DNA of 64,000 nt from NCBI RefSeq assembly GCF_001514125.1, contig NZ_KQ948549.1, forward strand, positions 310,001 through 374,000. Direction: 5' to 3'. The position numbers and the translations under genes were made by a program. Source of the DNA: Streptomyces longwoodensis. GTDB taxonomy: Bacteria; Actinomycetota; Actinomycetes; Streptomycetales; Streptomycetaceae. Each line of letters opens with the position of its first letter. Position 1 is the first letter of the stretch. This document shows positions 45,801-52,396 of this stretch, piece by piece. Under the pieces are notes generated by a model, which was given only the letters and a program-made list of their open reading frames with translations, searched no databases and had not been told where the DNA came from.

Positions 45801-46733
45801 ATCGCGGCCACTTACTGTGCCTACCACCCCAAGTCCTGTGCGGAGAAGGCAAGGGAGGTGGCGCGCGGGGCGGCCATCGAGGGCTACGTGAACATGGCCT
45901 TCATGGGGTACCTCGGCGCCCGCTACGGCGCCGACGAGAACCCCTGCAACAGCTTCGTCCCCGGCACGACCGTCCTCATGGCGGACGGCACCACCAAACC
46001 GATCGAGGAGGTGCGGACCGGGGACAAGGTCCTCGCCACCGATCCGAGGACGGGCCGCACGGAGGCCAAGACGGTCACCGCGGAGATCACCGGCAAGGGC
46101 CTGAAGCACCTGGTGCGGATCACCCTGACGGTCAAGGACGCGAAGGGGGAGCGGACGGTGTCGGTCACCGCGACCGACGGCCACCCGTTCTGGGTCCCGG
46201 AGCTGCACCGGTGGATCGACGCCACCGACCTCGCGACGGGCGAACGCCTGCGCACCGAGTCCGGCCTCACGGTTCGCATCAGCGCCGTCCACCGCTGGTC
46301 GACACCGGCGACGGTGCACAACCTCACCGTGGCGGACCTGCACACGTACTATGTGCTGGCGGGGGCCACGCCGGTGCTGGTCCACAACTCCACTCCGTGC
46401 GGTCCCACCGCGGGAGCGGGCGCCGACCTGACGAACCTGACCGGTTCGGAGATTCGGCGCATCCAGAACGCCGCCAACCGCATCGGCAAGCCGATCTCGG
46501 TCGTCGGCAGCCGCACCATCGGGCCGCGTTCGGACGTCAACCCGAAGGGGTGGCACGCCGAGTCGGACTGGGACTACGTGATCACCGGGATCAACAGCCG
46601 CACCAAGCACTCAGTGTCGGGCTCACTGCCGAAGGCGGACGTCACCCTCGGGGTCGGGCGACGGCAGGACATCTTCACCGGGCCGCTCGACCCCTCGAGG
46701 CCCCACATCACCTTCTACCCGCAGGGGAACTGA
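39831..46733 (+). CDS. Rhs/YD-repeat polymorphic toxin with Hint domain and nucleotidyltransferase-like C-terminus
   Basis: The protein has 2300 residues. A signal peptide ends near PAAAGG (about 47). An SpvB-like N-terminal region (YPMAVPQVPGGLVPNVSLSYSS) precedes dozens of YD repeats making an Rhs shell. The core ends near residue 1823 with EYDPATGRFLSVDP and YTYANNNPLTYSDPAG. A spacer follows, then a Hint autoprotease domain from Cys2039 (NSFVPGTTVLMADGT) to His2185-Asn2186. The last 114 residues are the toxin part: VVGSRTIG at 2224-2231 and SDWDY at 2245-2249 resemble a polymerase-beta-type nucleotidyltransferase. ATG 39831 is six bases after GAGGG; ATG 39825 is also possible. The stop overlaps the next start by one base. 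Confidence 0.88.
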   Translation: MRSGPRRLLSPFRTLRPPRRGVALATAGVLTATLLQGLAVPAAAGGWHRPALPAAETSLAGGPAGKAVPRTVAKGPRTPQEPPARAWPKAGSATVDLARTAAARSAGTAPHVKGLPLTLDTRVGRGRKAATGTVEARLLDRAFARRAGLDGPVFTLRPGTAQGAGAVRAGLDYASFAGAYGGGYGERLRLVQLPACVLSTPDQPQCRTARPVRTVNDTEHKTLTAQAVTLGASSATVLAAAADTGSGLGDYKATSLSASSSWSTDLNSGSFAWSYPMAVPQVPGGLVPNVSLSYSSGAIDGRTGNTNNQASWVGDGFDLSPGFIERRYKACSDDDVKNADGNEPGDLCWGYDNAVLELNGAGGELVPSGTNTWKLKDDDGTKVERIYGSTGDVRSNGARNDEYWRVTASDGTQYYFGYNRLPGWASGNETTDSTWTVPVFGDDAGEPCHAAAFADSWCQQGYRWNLDYVVDTHGDAVAYYYDKEGNSYGRNLKAADDTPYVRGGTLDRIEYGLRSNAVYTGKALALVDFTSSERCLPDSTTTCASIATDASHWYDTPWDLNCDAGTDCDKGRVSPAFFTRKRLTDVTTKVLVSGAYSKVDTWKLTHRWGQADIDYQLLLDSVQRTGYDSTTSITTPKVTFAYTQLANRLDRTGDGWAPFIKARLSTVADESGGQIDVGYSDPVCDANALPTPETNTTRCFPQYIGGSSTTDPERQWFNKYVVNTVTSTDRTGGAPDQVTQYDYLDGAAWHYDDADGMTKDTFKTWSEWRGYGHVRVRTGGQGGAAAMRTQSDSYFLRGMDGDRKSTSGGTKSVSVALESGEGDPLTDHASAAGFSYRTVTYSGPGGTVLAKTVSRPWHKETARKVRDWGTVTADLSGTENTRTWTSLDDGAGAKWRTTSTTNTFDPATGQITQTDDAGDTSTPDDDQCTRTTFVTGSVVLNTPVRVETVAKACGATTSHPADVVSDTRTAYDGGAYGAPATKGDATRVAKLRKYDGTTAVYLESGSTVDTYGRTLSSTDLTADVSVTSAGTLTRTARSDGRTTTTVYSPTTGFPTSSTVTTPPATPGDSTTTTTSTTTYEPLRGQQATQTDTNGKVTTYAYDALGRATKVWLADRTTGQTPNYEFTYTLTEGKPAVVGTRTIGNSGAQDTSYTFYDGFLRPRQTQSPGPAGGTLLTDTFYDERGLVAKEFAPYYTDRTAPSTTLFKLDDALAVETQTWHTYDGLGRPTEERRVAGNGDGGKVLGVTRTIYGGDRTTVIPPVGGTATTTLNDSRGRTTELRLLHARSPEAAYDTTSYAYTPSGAPAKVTDPAGNGWTWTYDLLGRTTDTTDPDKGAIHYDYDDRGQLTSTRDARGTVLAHLYDGQGRQTELREGSATGTLRAKWVYDTVSGAKGRLAESIRYSGGQAYSTKVVAYDRLYRPLRTSVTIPAAEGALQGTYLTATTYNASGTVQGVGYPKAGALAATTVTYTYEDGTLRPVGVSGPQDLTGSTRYSFTGKPLQYAFAANGGKSTYETNTYEWGTQRLATSRVDRQDVAGVDQLNTYAYDEAGNVLSVSDTSRSGTDDQCFAYDYLGRLTQAWTQSTPACADTPSSSVLGGPAPYWDSYSYDLVGNRLTETAHSTTGGTDTERTYHYPKPGSHRLASVDTVTGTVKSTDSYTYDDSGDTHTRLLGNGTSQTLDWDAEGHLAKVTEPVENGSPKVTEYLYDADGNRLVGRTPTATTLYLGPTEITLAKGATTAKATRYFDLGGGHQAVQSDDGALSFTLADHHGTAQLSVDAASQALTQRRTKPFGGVRGSGPANWPGTKGFVGGTDDTSTGLTHLGAREYDPATGRFLSVDPVYTADDPQQMHGYTYANNNPLTYSDPAGTEIGSRPNSCQYDLKYCSRKMQQDVGYDPRTGTSDYRRGNIYKHQQAQKRAWVARNTPVTNDVDKLSDYFSRSMIGEFSDDFWDNPVYESADKGQACYGREGCRQAYLYILHNGDDAKADTAKEIAATYCAYHPKSCAEKAREVARGAAIEGYVNMAFMGYLGARYGADENPCNSFVPGTTVLMADGTTKPIEEVRTGDKVLATDPRTGRTEAKTVTAEITGKGLKHLVRITLTVKDAKGERTVSVTATDGHPFWVPELHRWIDATDLATGERLRTESGLTVRISAVHRWSTPATVHNLTVADLHTYYVLAGATPVLVHNSTPCGPTAGAGADLTNLTGSEIRRIQNAANRIGKPISVVGSRTIGPRSDVNPKGWHAESDWDYVITGINSRTKHSVSGSLPKADVTLGVGRRQDIFTGPLDPSRPHITFYPQGN

Positions 46734-47011
46734 TGACCGACCACACGCCCTCGGCCACGCTCCTCGCCGTTCTGGGCAACTACTCCGTCGTGCAGGTGGA
46801 GGGCCGCCGCTACCCCGCACTCGCGGTGCAGGGGGATACGCTCAAGGTGCTCCAGGAAGCCGTGGAGGGGCTGGCCGCCGAGCTGGACGCGGGTGACGTC
46901 GAGGACGCCAAGTTCTCGCTGGCGGAGATCCAGGAGCAGATCGCCTCGATGCTGTCGGCCTACGAGGCGGTGTCCCGCGACGCGGGACTCGGCCTTCCCT
47001 ATGTGCGCTGA
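46733..47011 (+). CDS. Small acidic protein, candidate immunity protein for the Rhs toxin
   Basis: The protein has 92 residues, with no signal peptide or membrane helix, so it is cytoplasmic. A beta-hairpin-like N-terminal part (LLAVLGNYSVVQVEGRRYPALAVQ) is followed by helices (TLKVLQEAVEGLAAEL and FSLAEIQEQIASMLSAYEAV). Its ATG overlaps the Rhs stop in TGATG, so it is translationally coupled to the toxin. That position, small size and acidity are what is expected of an immunity protein. From memory it resembles a small streptomycete family called DUF6959, which I cannot check. The immunity role is inferred from context only. Confidence 0.75.
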   Translation: MTDHTPSATLLAVLGNYSVVQVEGRRYPALAVQGDTLKVLQEAVEGLAAELDAGDVEDAKFSLAEIQEQIASMLSAYEAVSRDAGLGLPYVR

Positions 47012-47048
47012 CGAACCGAGTCGGCCCGCACCAGGCCGGTGACGCGAC

Positions 47049-47080
47049 GGGGGGTGGTTCCCGACCGGGAACCACCCCCC
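47049..47080. terminator. Bidirectional terminator hairpin
   Basis: A perfect 14-bp stem (47049-47062 with 47067-47080) has a 4-base loop. It lies between the end of the immunity-candidate gene and the end of the convergent LysE-family gene. Confidence 0.8.
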
Positions 47081-47091
47081 GTCCGTCCCGC

Positions 47092-47730
47092 TCAGTCCTT
47101 GCGGCCCGTCGCCGCCACCCCGATGCCCAGGCCGATCATCGCGAGGCCGCCGGCTCCGCCGACGAGGGACAGGCGGCGGGGAGAGCGGGCGAACCAGGTG
47201 CGGGCGGTGGCCGCGGTCAGGCCCCACACGCTGTCGGACGCCAGGGCGATGGCGTTGAAGACCAGGCCGAGCAGCAGCATCTGGGCCACCACGTGCCCCT
47301 GCTCCCGGTCGACGAACTGCGGCAGCACGGCCGCGAAGAACACGATGGTCTTGGGGTTGGCGACGCCCACCGCGAACCCTTCCCACAGGGTGCGCAGCCG
47401 GCCCCGCCCGGCCCCCTCCACGGCGAACGCCGCCCGCAGCGAGCCGCGCCGCCGCCAGGCCTTGACGCCCAGGTACACCAGGTAGGCCGCGCCGGCCAGC
47501 TTCAGGGCGGTGAACACCAGGACGGAGCGCTCCACGAGCGACCCGACGCCCAGCGCCACGGCCACCACGAGCACGTAGGCGCCCAGCGTGTTCCCGACCA
47601 CCGTGGTCAGCGCGGCCCGGCGGCCCTGGGCGAGGGCCCGGCCGACGACGAAGAGCACGCTGGGCCCGGGGACCACGATCAGCAGGAAGGACATCGCCGC
47701 GAAGGCGAGCAGACGGTCGGTGGCTGGCAT
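47092..47730 (-). CDS. LysE/RhtB-family amino acid exporter
   Basis: The protein has 212 residues and about six membrane helices. The N-terminal SFLLIVVPGPSVLFVVGRAL with its PGP motif, the GNTLGAYVL helix and GFAVGVANPKTIVFFAAVLPQFV are diagnostic for LysE/RhtB exporters of amino acids or homoserine lactones. The substrate is unknown. The ATG 47730 gives the family N-terminus; the longer open frame (to 47853) runs through the tRNA-like element and is rejected. Confidence 0.9.
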   Translation of the reverse strand: MPATDRLLAFAAMSFLLIVVPGPSVLFVVGRALAQGRRAALTTVVGNTLGAYVLVVAVALGVGSLVERSVLVFTALKLAGAAYLVYLGVKAWRRRGSLRAAFAVEGAGRGRLRTLWEGFAVGVANPKTIVFFAAVLPQFVDREQGHVVAQMLLLGLVFNAIALASDSVWGLTAATARTWFARSPRRLSLVGGAGGLAMIGLGIGVAATGRKD

Positions 47731-47800
47731 GGGGCCATGGAAGCACGCCGGGGGCCCGGCGTTCCCGTCCTTTTTACGCGTCGGCCGTGGTGCGGAAGGG

Positions 47801-47876
47801 GGCGGGGCGGCCGGATTCGAACCGGCGTCCTCCGAGATGCTGTCGCGGCGCACTACCTCTGTGCTACGACCCCGCC
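47801..47876 (-). tRNA. tRNA-like element, probably a degenerate tRNA
   Basis: On the minus strand the segment has a D-arm with 4-bp stem GCAC/GTGC and a canonical AGAGGTA loop. It also has a T-arm with stem GCCGG/CCGGC and loop TTCGAAT. Outer strands pair over 7 bp (GGCGGGG with CCCCGCC), and two more pairs form inside if one T (47869) bulges, so the acceptor is irregular. The anticodon stem has one mismatch. The seven-base loop reads ACAGCAT, with C instead of the invariant U at position 33 and AGC at the anticodon place. No CCA is encoded. It may be a pseudogene or a tRNA mimic. Confidence 0.55.
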
Positions 47877-47973
47877 TTGCCGTCGATCATAGGGGATCGG
47901 TGGTCCCCTCCCCGGCGGGAGCCGGCCGCCCGGCTCAGGGGGCGGCCGGCTCCTCACGGGGTGAGCGGGGTGC

Positions 47974-50187
47974 TCACGGGTAGGAGGTCAGGTTCGCCAC
48001 GTTCGTCGAGGAGTTGGACGGGCCGCCCGTGCCGTTGACGACGTGCCGGATGGTGCCCGTGCCGCCCAGGGACACCGTGACCATGCTGGTGAAGCGCACG
48101 TTCGGGGTGTTCGGCGCCTCGATGGCACGCTCGGCGGCGACGGACGGGTTGACGTTGAAGTAGCAGTAGCTGCCCAGTCCGTACGCCTGGTGGGAGGTCA
48201 CCGAGTCGGCGACCTTGTAGGCCGCGTAGCCCTGGGTGGAGCCGTTGGTCCAGGCCGCCTGGTTCGGCGGGTCGTACGGCATCTCGTTCTGGTAGAAGAA
48301 CGTGCGGCCGCGGTTGCCGTTCCACACGGTCTGGTACTTCTGGTAGTGCTCGACGAACAGGCCGTACATCGTGACGTCGTCGCCGTTGACGACCAGTCCG
48401 GTGTCGGCCGTGTTGCTGGTCCAGCCGACGCCGCTGCCGTGGTCGGCCCGCCAGATCCACATGTGGTCGCCGATGACGTTGTCACTGTTGACGACGAGGC
48501 TGGTGGTGGCCCGGCCGACGCCCGCGCCGCCGACCCGGAAGTACACGTCGTGCAGCGAGGTCGGGTTCGCCGCGTGCGAGGCGGCGGAGCCGGCGGGGCC
48601 GACCTCCATCAGGGTGGGGGAGTTGGTGGTGCCCGCGTCGACGAGCAGCCCGGCGATCTTCACGCCGTCCACGTCGGCGACCTTCAGCGCGGTGACGCCG
48701 TTGTCCGGGACGAACGTGGCGAGGCCCAGGCCGAGGACGACGGTGTCGGCGCGGTTCACCTGCAGCGTCTGGTCCAGGTGGTAGACACCCGGCGTGACCA
48801 GCAGGTTCTTGCCCGACGCGAGGGCCGCGTTGATCTGCGCCGCGGTCGCGCCCGGCTTCACGACGTAGAACGTGTCCAGGGACAGGGAGCTGCCCGCGGG
48901 CGTGCCGCCGGCCCAGCTGGTCGCCGTCGAGTTGGTGCGCACGGACGGCACGAACACCCGGTAGGCGCCGTCGCCGTCGACGTAGAGGAACGGCTTCTCC
49001 CGGCTGACCGGGGTCTGGGCGACCGTCGTGTACGGGGGCTTGGGGAAGCTGGTGCCGGGCACGCCCTGGCTGCCGACGAAGACCATGTTCCAGTTGGAGC
49101 CGGTCCAGCTGCCGAGCTGGGAGTTGCGGGTCAGCCACTGCTGCTGGCTGCCGGAGTTCACCTGCCCGTCGACCTTGCTGTCGGCCAGCAGGCCGCCGCT
49201 GGACCAGCCGTTGTCGTCGAGTGCGAGGTTGCCGCGCAGGTGCATCCGGCGGTACGCCGCCGCCTGCGAGACGGCCCAACGGTCGCTGCCGCCGGTCGGG
49301 TTGACGGAGAGGTTCTCCGTGCCGCGCCAGAAGTTCTGCGTCGCGTTGCCCTGGAACCAGTCGGCCTCCGCGTGCACCGCGCCGTTGACGGTGACCGCGT
49401 CGGGGGAGAGGCCGAGCCCCAGCACCTGGGTGTAGAAGCCCACGTTGACGTCGGCGGAGTAGGCGCCCGGCTTGAACATCACCGCGTAGCGCTGGGAGCC
49501 GAACTGGTTGCTCTCCTGCTGCTGGAAGATCGAGTTCAGGCGGCTCTGGATCGTCGCGGAGGACATCGACGGGTCGAACACGACGACGTTCGGGCCGAGG
49601 TCGGGGTTGCTCGACTGGGTCACGGGAACCACCTGGAAGCGCTGGGCGGCCGTGCCGTTGCAGGGGTACTGCACGAACTGCACGCTGTCGGCGGTGGAGG
49701 CGCCCGGGTCGTCCAGGCACTTGCCGCTGTTGCGGTTGACGAAGTGGTAGGCGCCGCCGCCCTCGTCGACCGGCAGCCACTGCTGGTTGGCCCCGCCGCC
49801 GTAACTCCACAGGTGGACCGGGGCGTTGTCGGCGGTGGACACGTCGGCGACGTCGGCGACCTGGTTGCTGTCGTTGCGGTTCGCCAGCCGTACATAGCCG
49901 TCGCTGGCGGCCGTCAGGGACCACTGCTGGGCGGTGGTGCCGTTGCAGGAGTACTGCTGGACGGCCGTGCCGTTGGCGGTCGCCGCCGCGCGGGCGTCCA
50001 GGCACCGGCCGCTCGCGGCGTTCATCACCGTCGCCCAGCCGGTGGGCAGGGCGGTGGGCGCCGCCTCGGCCGGGGCCGCGGTCAGCAGGGCGGCGGCGGT
50101 CGTGGCCAGCACCGCCGTGACGACGGTGGCGCGGCGGCCCGTCCGGGGCGGACGGGGTGGACGGGGCCGACGTGAGAGGGGGGACAC
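47974..50187 (-). CDS. Secreted ricin-lectin plus beta-helix protein
   Basis: The protein has 737 residues. The signal peptide has twin arginines (GRRATVVTAVLATTAAALL) and may use the Tat route; it is cleaved near AEAAP. A ricin-type lectin (CBM13) domain covers about residues 50-190, with repeated QQWSL and CLD motifs. The remaining ~540 residues are a parallel beta-helix resembling GH55 or pectate-lyase-type folds (YAVMFKPGAYSADVNVGFY, LLVTPGVYHLDQTL, IGDHMWIWRADHGSGVGW). A polysaccharide substrate is likely but not identifiable. The start is GTG 50187 behind GAGGAGA. A strong promoter under a palindrome lies just upstream. Confidence 0.85.
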   Translation of the reverse strand: MSPLSRRPRPPRPPRTGRRATVVTAVLATTAAALLTAAPAEAAPTALPTGWATVMNAASGRCLDARAAATANGTAVQQYSCNGTTAQQWSLTAASDGYVRLANRNDSNQVADVADVSTADNAPVHLWSYGGGANQQWLPVDEGGGAYHFVNRNSGKCLDDPGASTADSVQFVQYPCNGTAAQRFQVVPVTQSSNPDLGPNVVVFDPSMSSATIQSRLNSIFQQQESNQFGSQRYAVMFKPGAYSADVNVGFYTQVLGLGLSPDAVTVNGAVHAEADWFQGNATQNFWRGTENLSVNPTGGSDRWAVSQAAAYRRMHLRGNLALDDNGWSSGGLLADSKVDGQVNSGSQQQWLTRNSQLGSWTGSNWNMVFVGSQGVPGTSFPKPPYTTVAQTPVSREKPFLYVDGDGAYRVFVPSVRTNSTATSWAGGTPAGSSLSLDTFYVVKPGATAAQINAALASGKNLLVTPGVYHLDQTLQVNRADTVVLGLGLATFVPDNGVTALKVADVDGVKIAGLLVDAGTTNSPTLMEVGPAGSAASHAANPTSLHDVYFRVGGAGVGRATTSLVVNSDNVIGDHMWIWRADHGSGVGWTSNTADTGLVVNGDDVTMYGLFVEHYQKYQTVWNGNRGRTFFYQNEMPYDPPNQAAWTNGSTQGYAAYKVADSVTSHQAYGLGSYCYFNVNPSVAAERAIEAPNTPNVRFTSMVTVSLGGTGTIRHVVNGTGGPSNSSTNVANLTSYP

Positions 50188-50226
50188 CAGCTCTCCTCAG
50201 GGGTGGGGGATCAGGAGGTGCCGGTG

Positions 50227-50255
50227 AACCTAAAGGTATGGACCACTTACGTCAA
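50227..50255 (-). promoter_or_regulatory. Vegetative-type promoter for the lectin/beta-helix gene
   Basis: On the minus strand TTGACG (50250-50255) and TAGGTT (50227-50232) are separated by exactly 17 bases. This is a close match to the HrdB-type -35/-10 pattern of streptomycetes. Transcription would start near 50220, giving a leader of roughly 30 bases. Confidence 0.7.
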
Positions 50256-50280
50256 GGGGTGAAGTAAGGTTTGACGTAAG
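50246..50280. promoter_or_regulatory. Palindromic operator CTTACGTCAA-N15-TTGACGTAAG
   Basis: Perfect 10-bp arms (50246-50255 and 50271-50280) flank a 15-base spacer. The arm at 50246-50255 covers the -35 box of the adjacent promoter, so a dimeric repressor bound here would block polymerase. Such a site fits regulation of a secreted carbohydrate-active protein by a LacI-, GntR- or TetR-type repressor encoded elsewhere. Confidence 0.65.
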
Positions 50281-50379
50281 GGGGTTGGTGTGACGCCGCC
50301 CCATCGGACGTGCGGGTACGGCGGAGGCCCGCCCGGAGCCGGTCCGGACGGGCCCTTCTCGCGCCGAATGTGCTTGGGT

Positions 50380-51822
50380 TCAGGACGGTTGGTCGGCCGG
50401 GCGGGGGCGGCGCGGGATGCCGAGGGCGCACACCGCCCCGGCGAGGACGACCGCGACGCCGACCCACACCGCGGGGTGCAGGCCGTCGACGAACTGCTGC
50501 GGGTCGCGGGTGGAGCCGTGGGCGACGAACACCGTGCTCAGCACGGCGATGCCCAGCGCGCCGCCGATCTCGCGGACGGTGGTGTTGGCGCCGGACGCCT
50601 TGCCCGCGTGCTCCTTGGACACCGAGCCGAGCACCACCGCGGCCGTCGGCGCGAAGACGAAGCCCATGCCGATGCCGGCCACGACCATGGGCCCGACCAG
50701 CGAGGAGTACGCGGTGTCGGTGTCGGCGACCAGGTTGATCCAGCCGAGGCCGACGCCCTGCAGGAACAGACCGAGCGCCATGAGCCGGCCGCCGCCCACC
50801 TTGTCGGTGAGCATGCCCGCCACCGGGGCGACGAACATCGGCATCAGCGTCCAGGCGAGGGTGCGCACACCGGCCTCCAGCGGGGTGCGCGGCGGCACGA
50901 TCTGCAGGTACTGCGCGAGCAGGAACAGCGACCCGAACACCCCGAAGTACATGGTCGCGGAGACCACGTTGGTGAGGGTGAAGGCCCGCACCCGGTAGAA
51001 CGACAGCGGCAGCATCGGCTCGTCGGTGCGGGCCTCCCAGACGACGAAGACGGCCAGCAGGACCGCGCCCGCGGCGAACGCGCCGAGCACCTTGCCGGAG
51101 GTCCAGCCGTCGGGCTCACCGTGCACGATGGCCCACACCACGGCGCACAGTCCGGCCGCCGCCAGGAGCATGCCGACGAGGTCGAGCCGCACGCCGGGCA
51201 GCGAGCTCTCGCGCAGTGCGAACAGCACCAGCGGGATGGCGACGACGCACACCGGCACGTTGATCCAGAAGATCCACTGCCAGTCGAGGCCGTCCACCAC
51301 CGCGCCGCCCACCACCGGGCCCATGGCGACCGCCAGACCGCTGACGCCGGACCACACGCCCAGCGCCATGCCGCGCAGCCGCTCGGGCACGGCCTGGGAC
51401 AGCAGGGTCAGCGACAGCGGCATCACCGCGGCGGCGCCGAAGCCCTGGACCGCGCGGAAGGTGATCAGCTGGGCGCTGGTGTCGGACAGGCCGCAGCCGA
51501 CGGAGGCCAGCGTGAACACGACGATGCCGGCCACGAAGACCGCGCGCCGGCCGAAGCGGTCGCCGAGCGCGGCGCCCGTCATCAGCAGGCAGGCGAAGCT
51601 GAGGACGTAGGCGTTGACGAACCACTGCAGTTCCTGCGTGTTCGCCTTCAGGTCGACGGCCAGGGTGTGCAGGGCCGTGGAGACGACGAGGTTGTCGAGC
51701 GCGACCATGAACATCGGCACGCTGCACGCGACGATCGCGAGCCACAGCGGCACGCGGCGGCCCTCGGGGGCCGGGGCCGCCCGGCCGGCGTCGAGGACCG
51801 GGGTCTCTTCGGACAGGGTCAT
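50380..51822 (-). CDS. MFS exporter, DHA2 family (14-helix type)
   Basis: The protein has 480 residues with about 14 membrane helices. MVALDNLVVSTALHTLAVDL in helix 1, the GDRFGRR loop and GVWSGVSGLAVAMGPVVGGAVV (motif C) identify a drug:proton antiporter of the EmrB/QacA type. It is transcribed with, and 34 bp behind, the DUF3291-like gene, and both face a MerR regulator across a 41-bp palindrome. An inducible efflux unit is therefore likely. The substrate is unknown. Confidence 0.88.
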   Translation of the reverse strand: MTLSEETPVLDAGRAAPAPEGRRVPLWLAIVACSVPMFMVALDNLVVSTALHTLAVDLKANTQELQWFVNAYVLSFACLLMTGAALGDRFGRRAVFVAGIVVFTLASVGCGLSDTSAQLITFRAVQGFGAAAVMPLSLTLLSQAVPERLRGMALGVWSGVSGLAVAMGPVVGGAVVDGLDWQWIFWINVPVCVVAIPLVLFALRESSLPGVRLDLVGMLLAAAGLCAVVWAIVHGEPDGWTSGKVLGAFAAGAVLLAVFVVWEARTDEPMLPLSFYRVRAFTLTNVVSATMYFGVFGSLFLLAQYLQIVPPRTPLEAGVRTLAWTLMPMFVAPVAGMLTDKVGGGRLMALGLFLQGVGLGWINLVADTDTAYSSLVGPMVVAGIGMGFVFAPTAAVVLGSVSKEHAGKASGANTTVREIGGALGIAVLSTVFVAHGSTRDPQQFVDGLHPAVWVGVAVVLAGAVCALGIPRRPRPADQPS

Positions 51823-51856
51823 GGGGATCTCCAGGGGGTGAACCGTCGGCGGGGGG

Positions 51857-52255
51857 TCAGGCGCTCGCGGCCTGCTCGGCCAGGCGGCGCTTGGCGTCGG
51901 ACCAGTCGATGGGCAGCCCGGCCGCCGGGACCTGCCAGAACGTGAAGACCGAGTCCTTCATCGTGGGCCGCAGACCGATCATGATCGACTTGTGCGGCTC
52001 GGTGCGGGCGTAGGTGTAGAGCGCGTCCTTGTCCTGCCAGGCCGACAGCGTCCAGAAGGTGCGCTTGAGGGGCTCGGCGATCAGTGAGGCGCCGTAGGCG
52101 CCCGGGGCGCGGCAGACCTGCTTCCAGGAGGCGAGGGACTTCACGAAGAAGCGCGGGACGTCGGAGAGGGAGCGGACCTCCAGCCGGGACGCCATGACGA
52201 ACGCCTCGGCGTCCGGGGCGGGGGTGTGGACGGTGGTCCAGCGCAGGGTGGGCAT
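51857..52255 (-). CDS. DUF3291-like small protein of the dimeric alpha/beta-barrel type
   Basis: The protein has 132 residues. The order of elements matches ABM/DUF3291-like folds: a first strand RWTTVHTPAP, the SLASWKQVCRAPGAYGASLIAEP segment, then TFWTLSAWQDKDALYTYART and PHKSIMIGLRPTMKDSVFTFW. Related proteins act as monooxygenases or ligand binders. It is the first gene of a two-gene unit with the DHA2 exporter, so it may modify or sense the exported compound (inference). The ATG 52255 is preceded by GAAGAAGG; the longer frame reaching 52327 is not supported and would overlap the operator. Confidence 0.75.
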   Translation of the reverse strand: MPTLRWTTVHTPAPDAEAFVMASRLEVRSLSDVPRFFVKSLASWKQVCRAPGAYGASLIAEPLKRTFWTLSAWQDKDALYTYARTEPHKSIMIGLRPTMKDSVFTFWQVPAAGLPIDWSDAKRRLAEQAASA

Positions 52256-52327
52256 GGCTGCGGCCTTCTTCGGGTGGGAGGCGGGACGGCGGACGGCGGG
52301 CAGGGCGAGGGACCCGAGGGGACCCAT

Positions 52328-52368
52328 TGGATACCTTCACTATCTATGTTAGACAGTAGAGGTATCCA
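52328..52368. promoter_or_regulatory. 41-bp nested palindrome, probable MerR operator and divergent promoter
   Basis: Outer arms TGGATACCT (52328-52336) and AGGTATCCA (52360-52368) are perfectly complementary. Inside them ACTATCTA (52339-52346) and TAGACAGT (52350-52357) form a second palindrome with one mismatch around TGT. All are symmetric about 52348. It lies between the divergent DUF3291-like and MerR genes, and its AT content is far above the surroundings. MerR-type activators bind such sites between -35 and -10 boxes. Confidence 0.75.
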
Positions 52369-52396
52369 GTTTCCAGAGCGGGGCGGAGCCGATCCG

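Noticed and set aside
45945..46388. The Hint segment as a splicing intein (Cys1, terminal His-Asn, then Ser)
   Set aside because: The residues would allow splicing, but the segment sits between an Rhs shell and a short toxin-like tip, the standard place of a self-cleaving Hint domain in polymorphic toxins. Splicing cannot be fully excluded.
47787..48038. Small open frames with DSNRRPP- or GSNPAAP-like translations
   Set aside because: These are translations of the T-arm of the tRNA-like element, a common false gene call.
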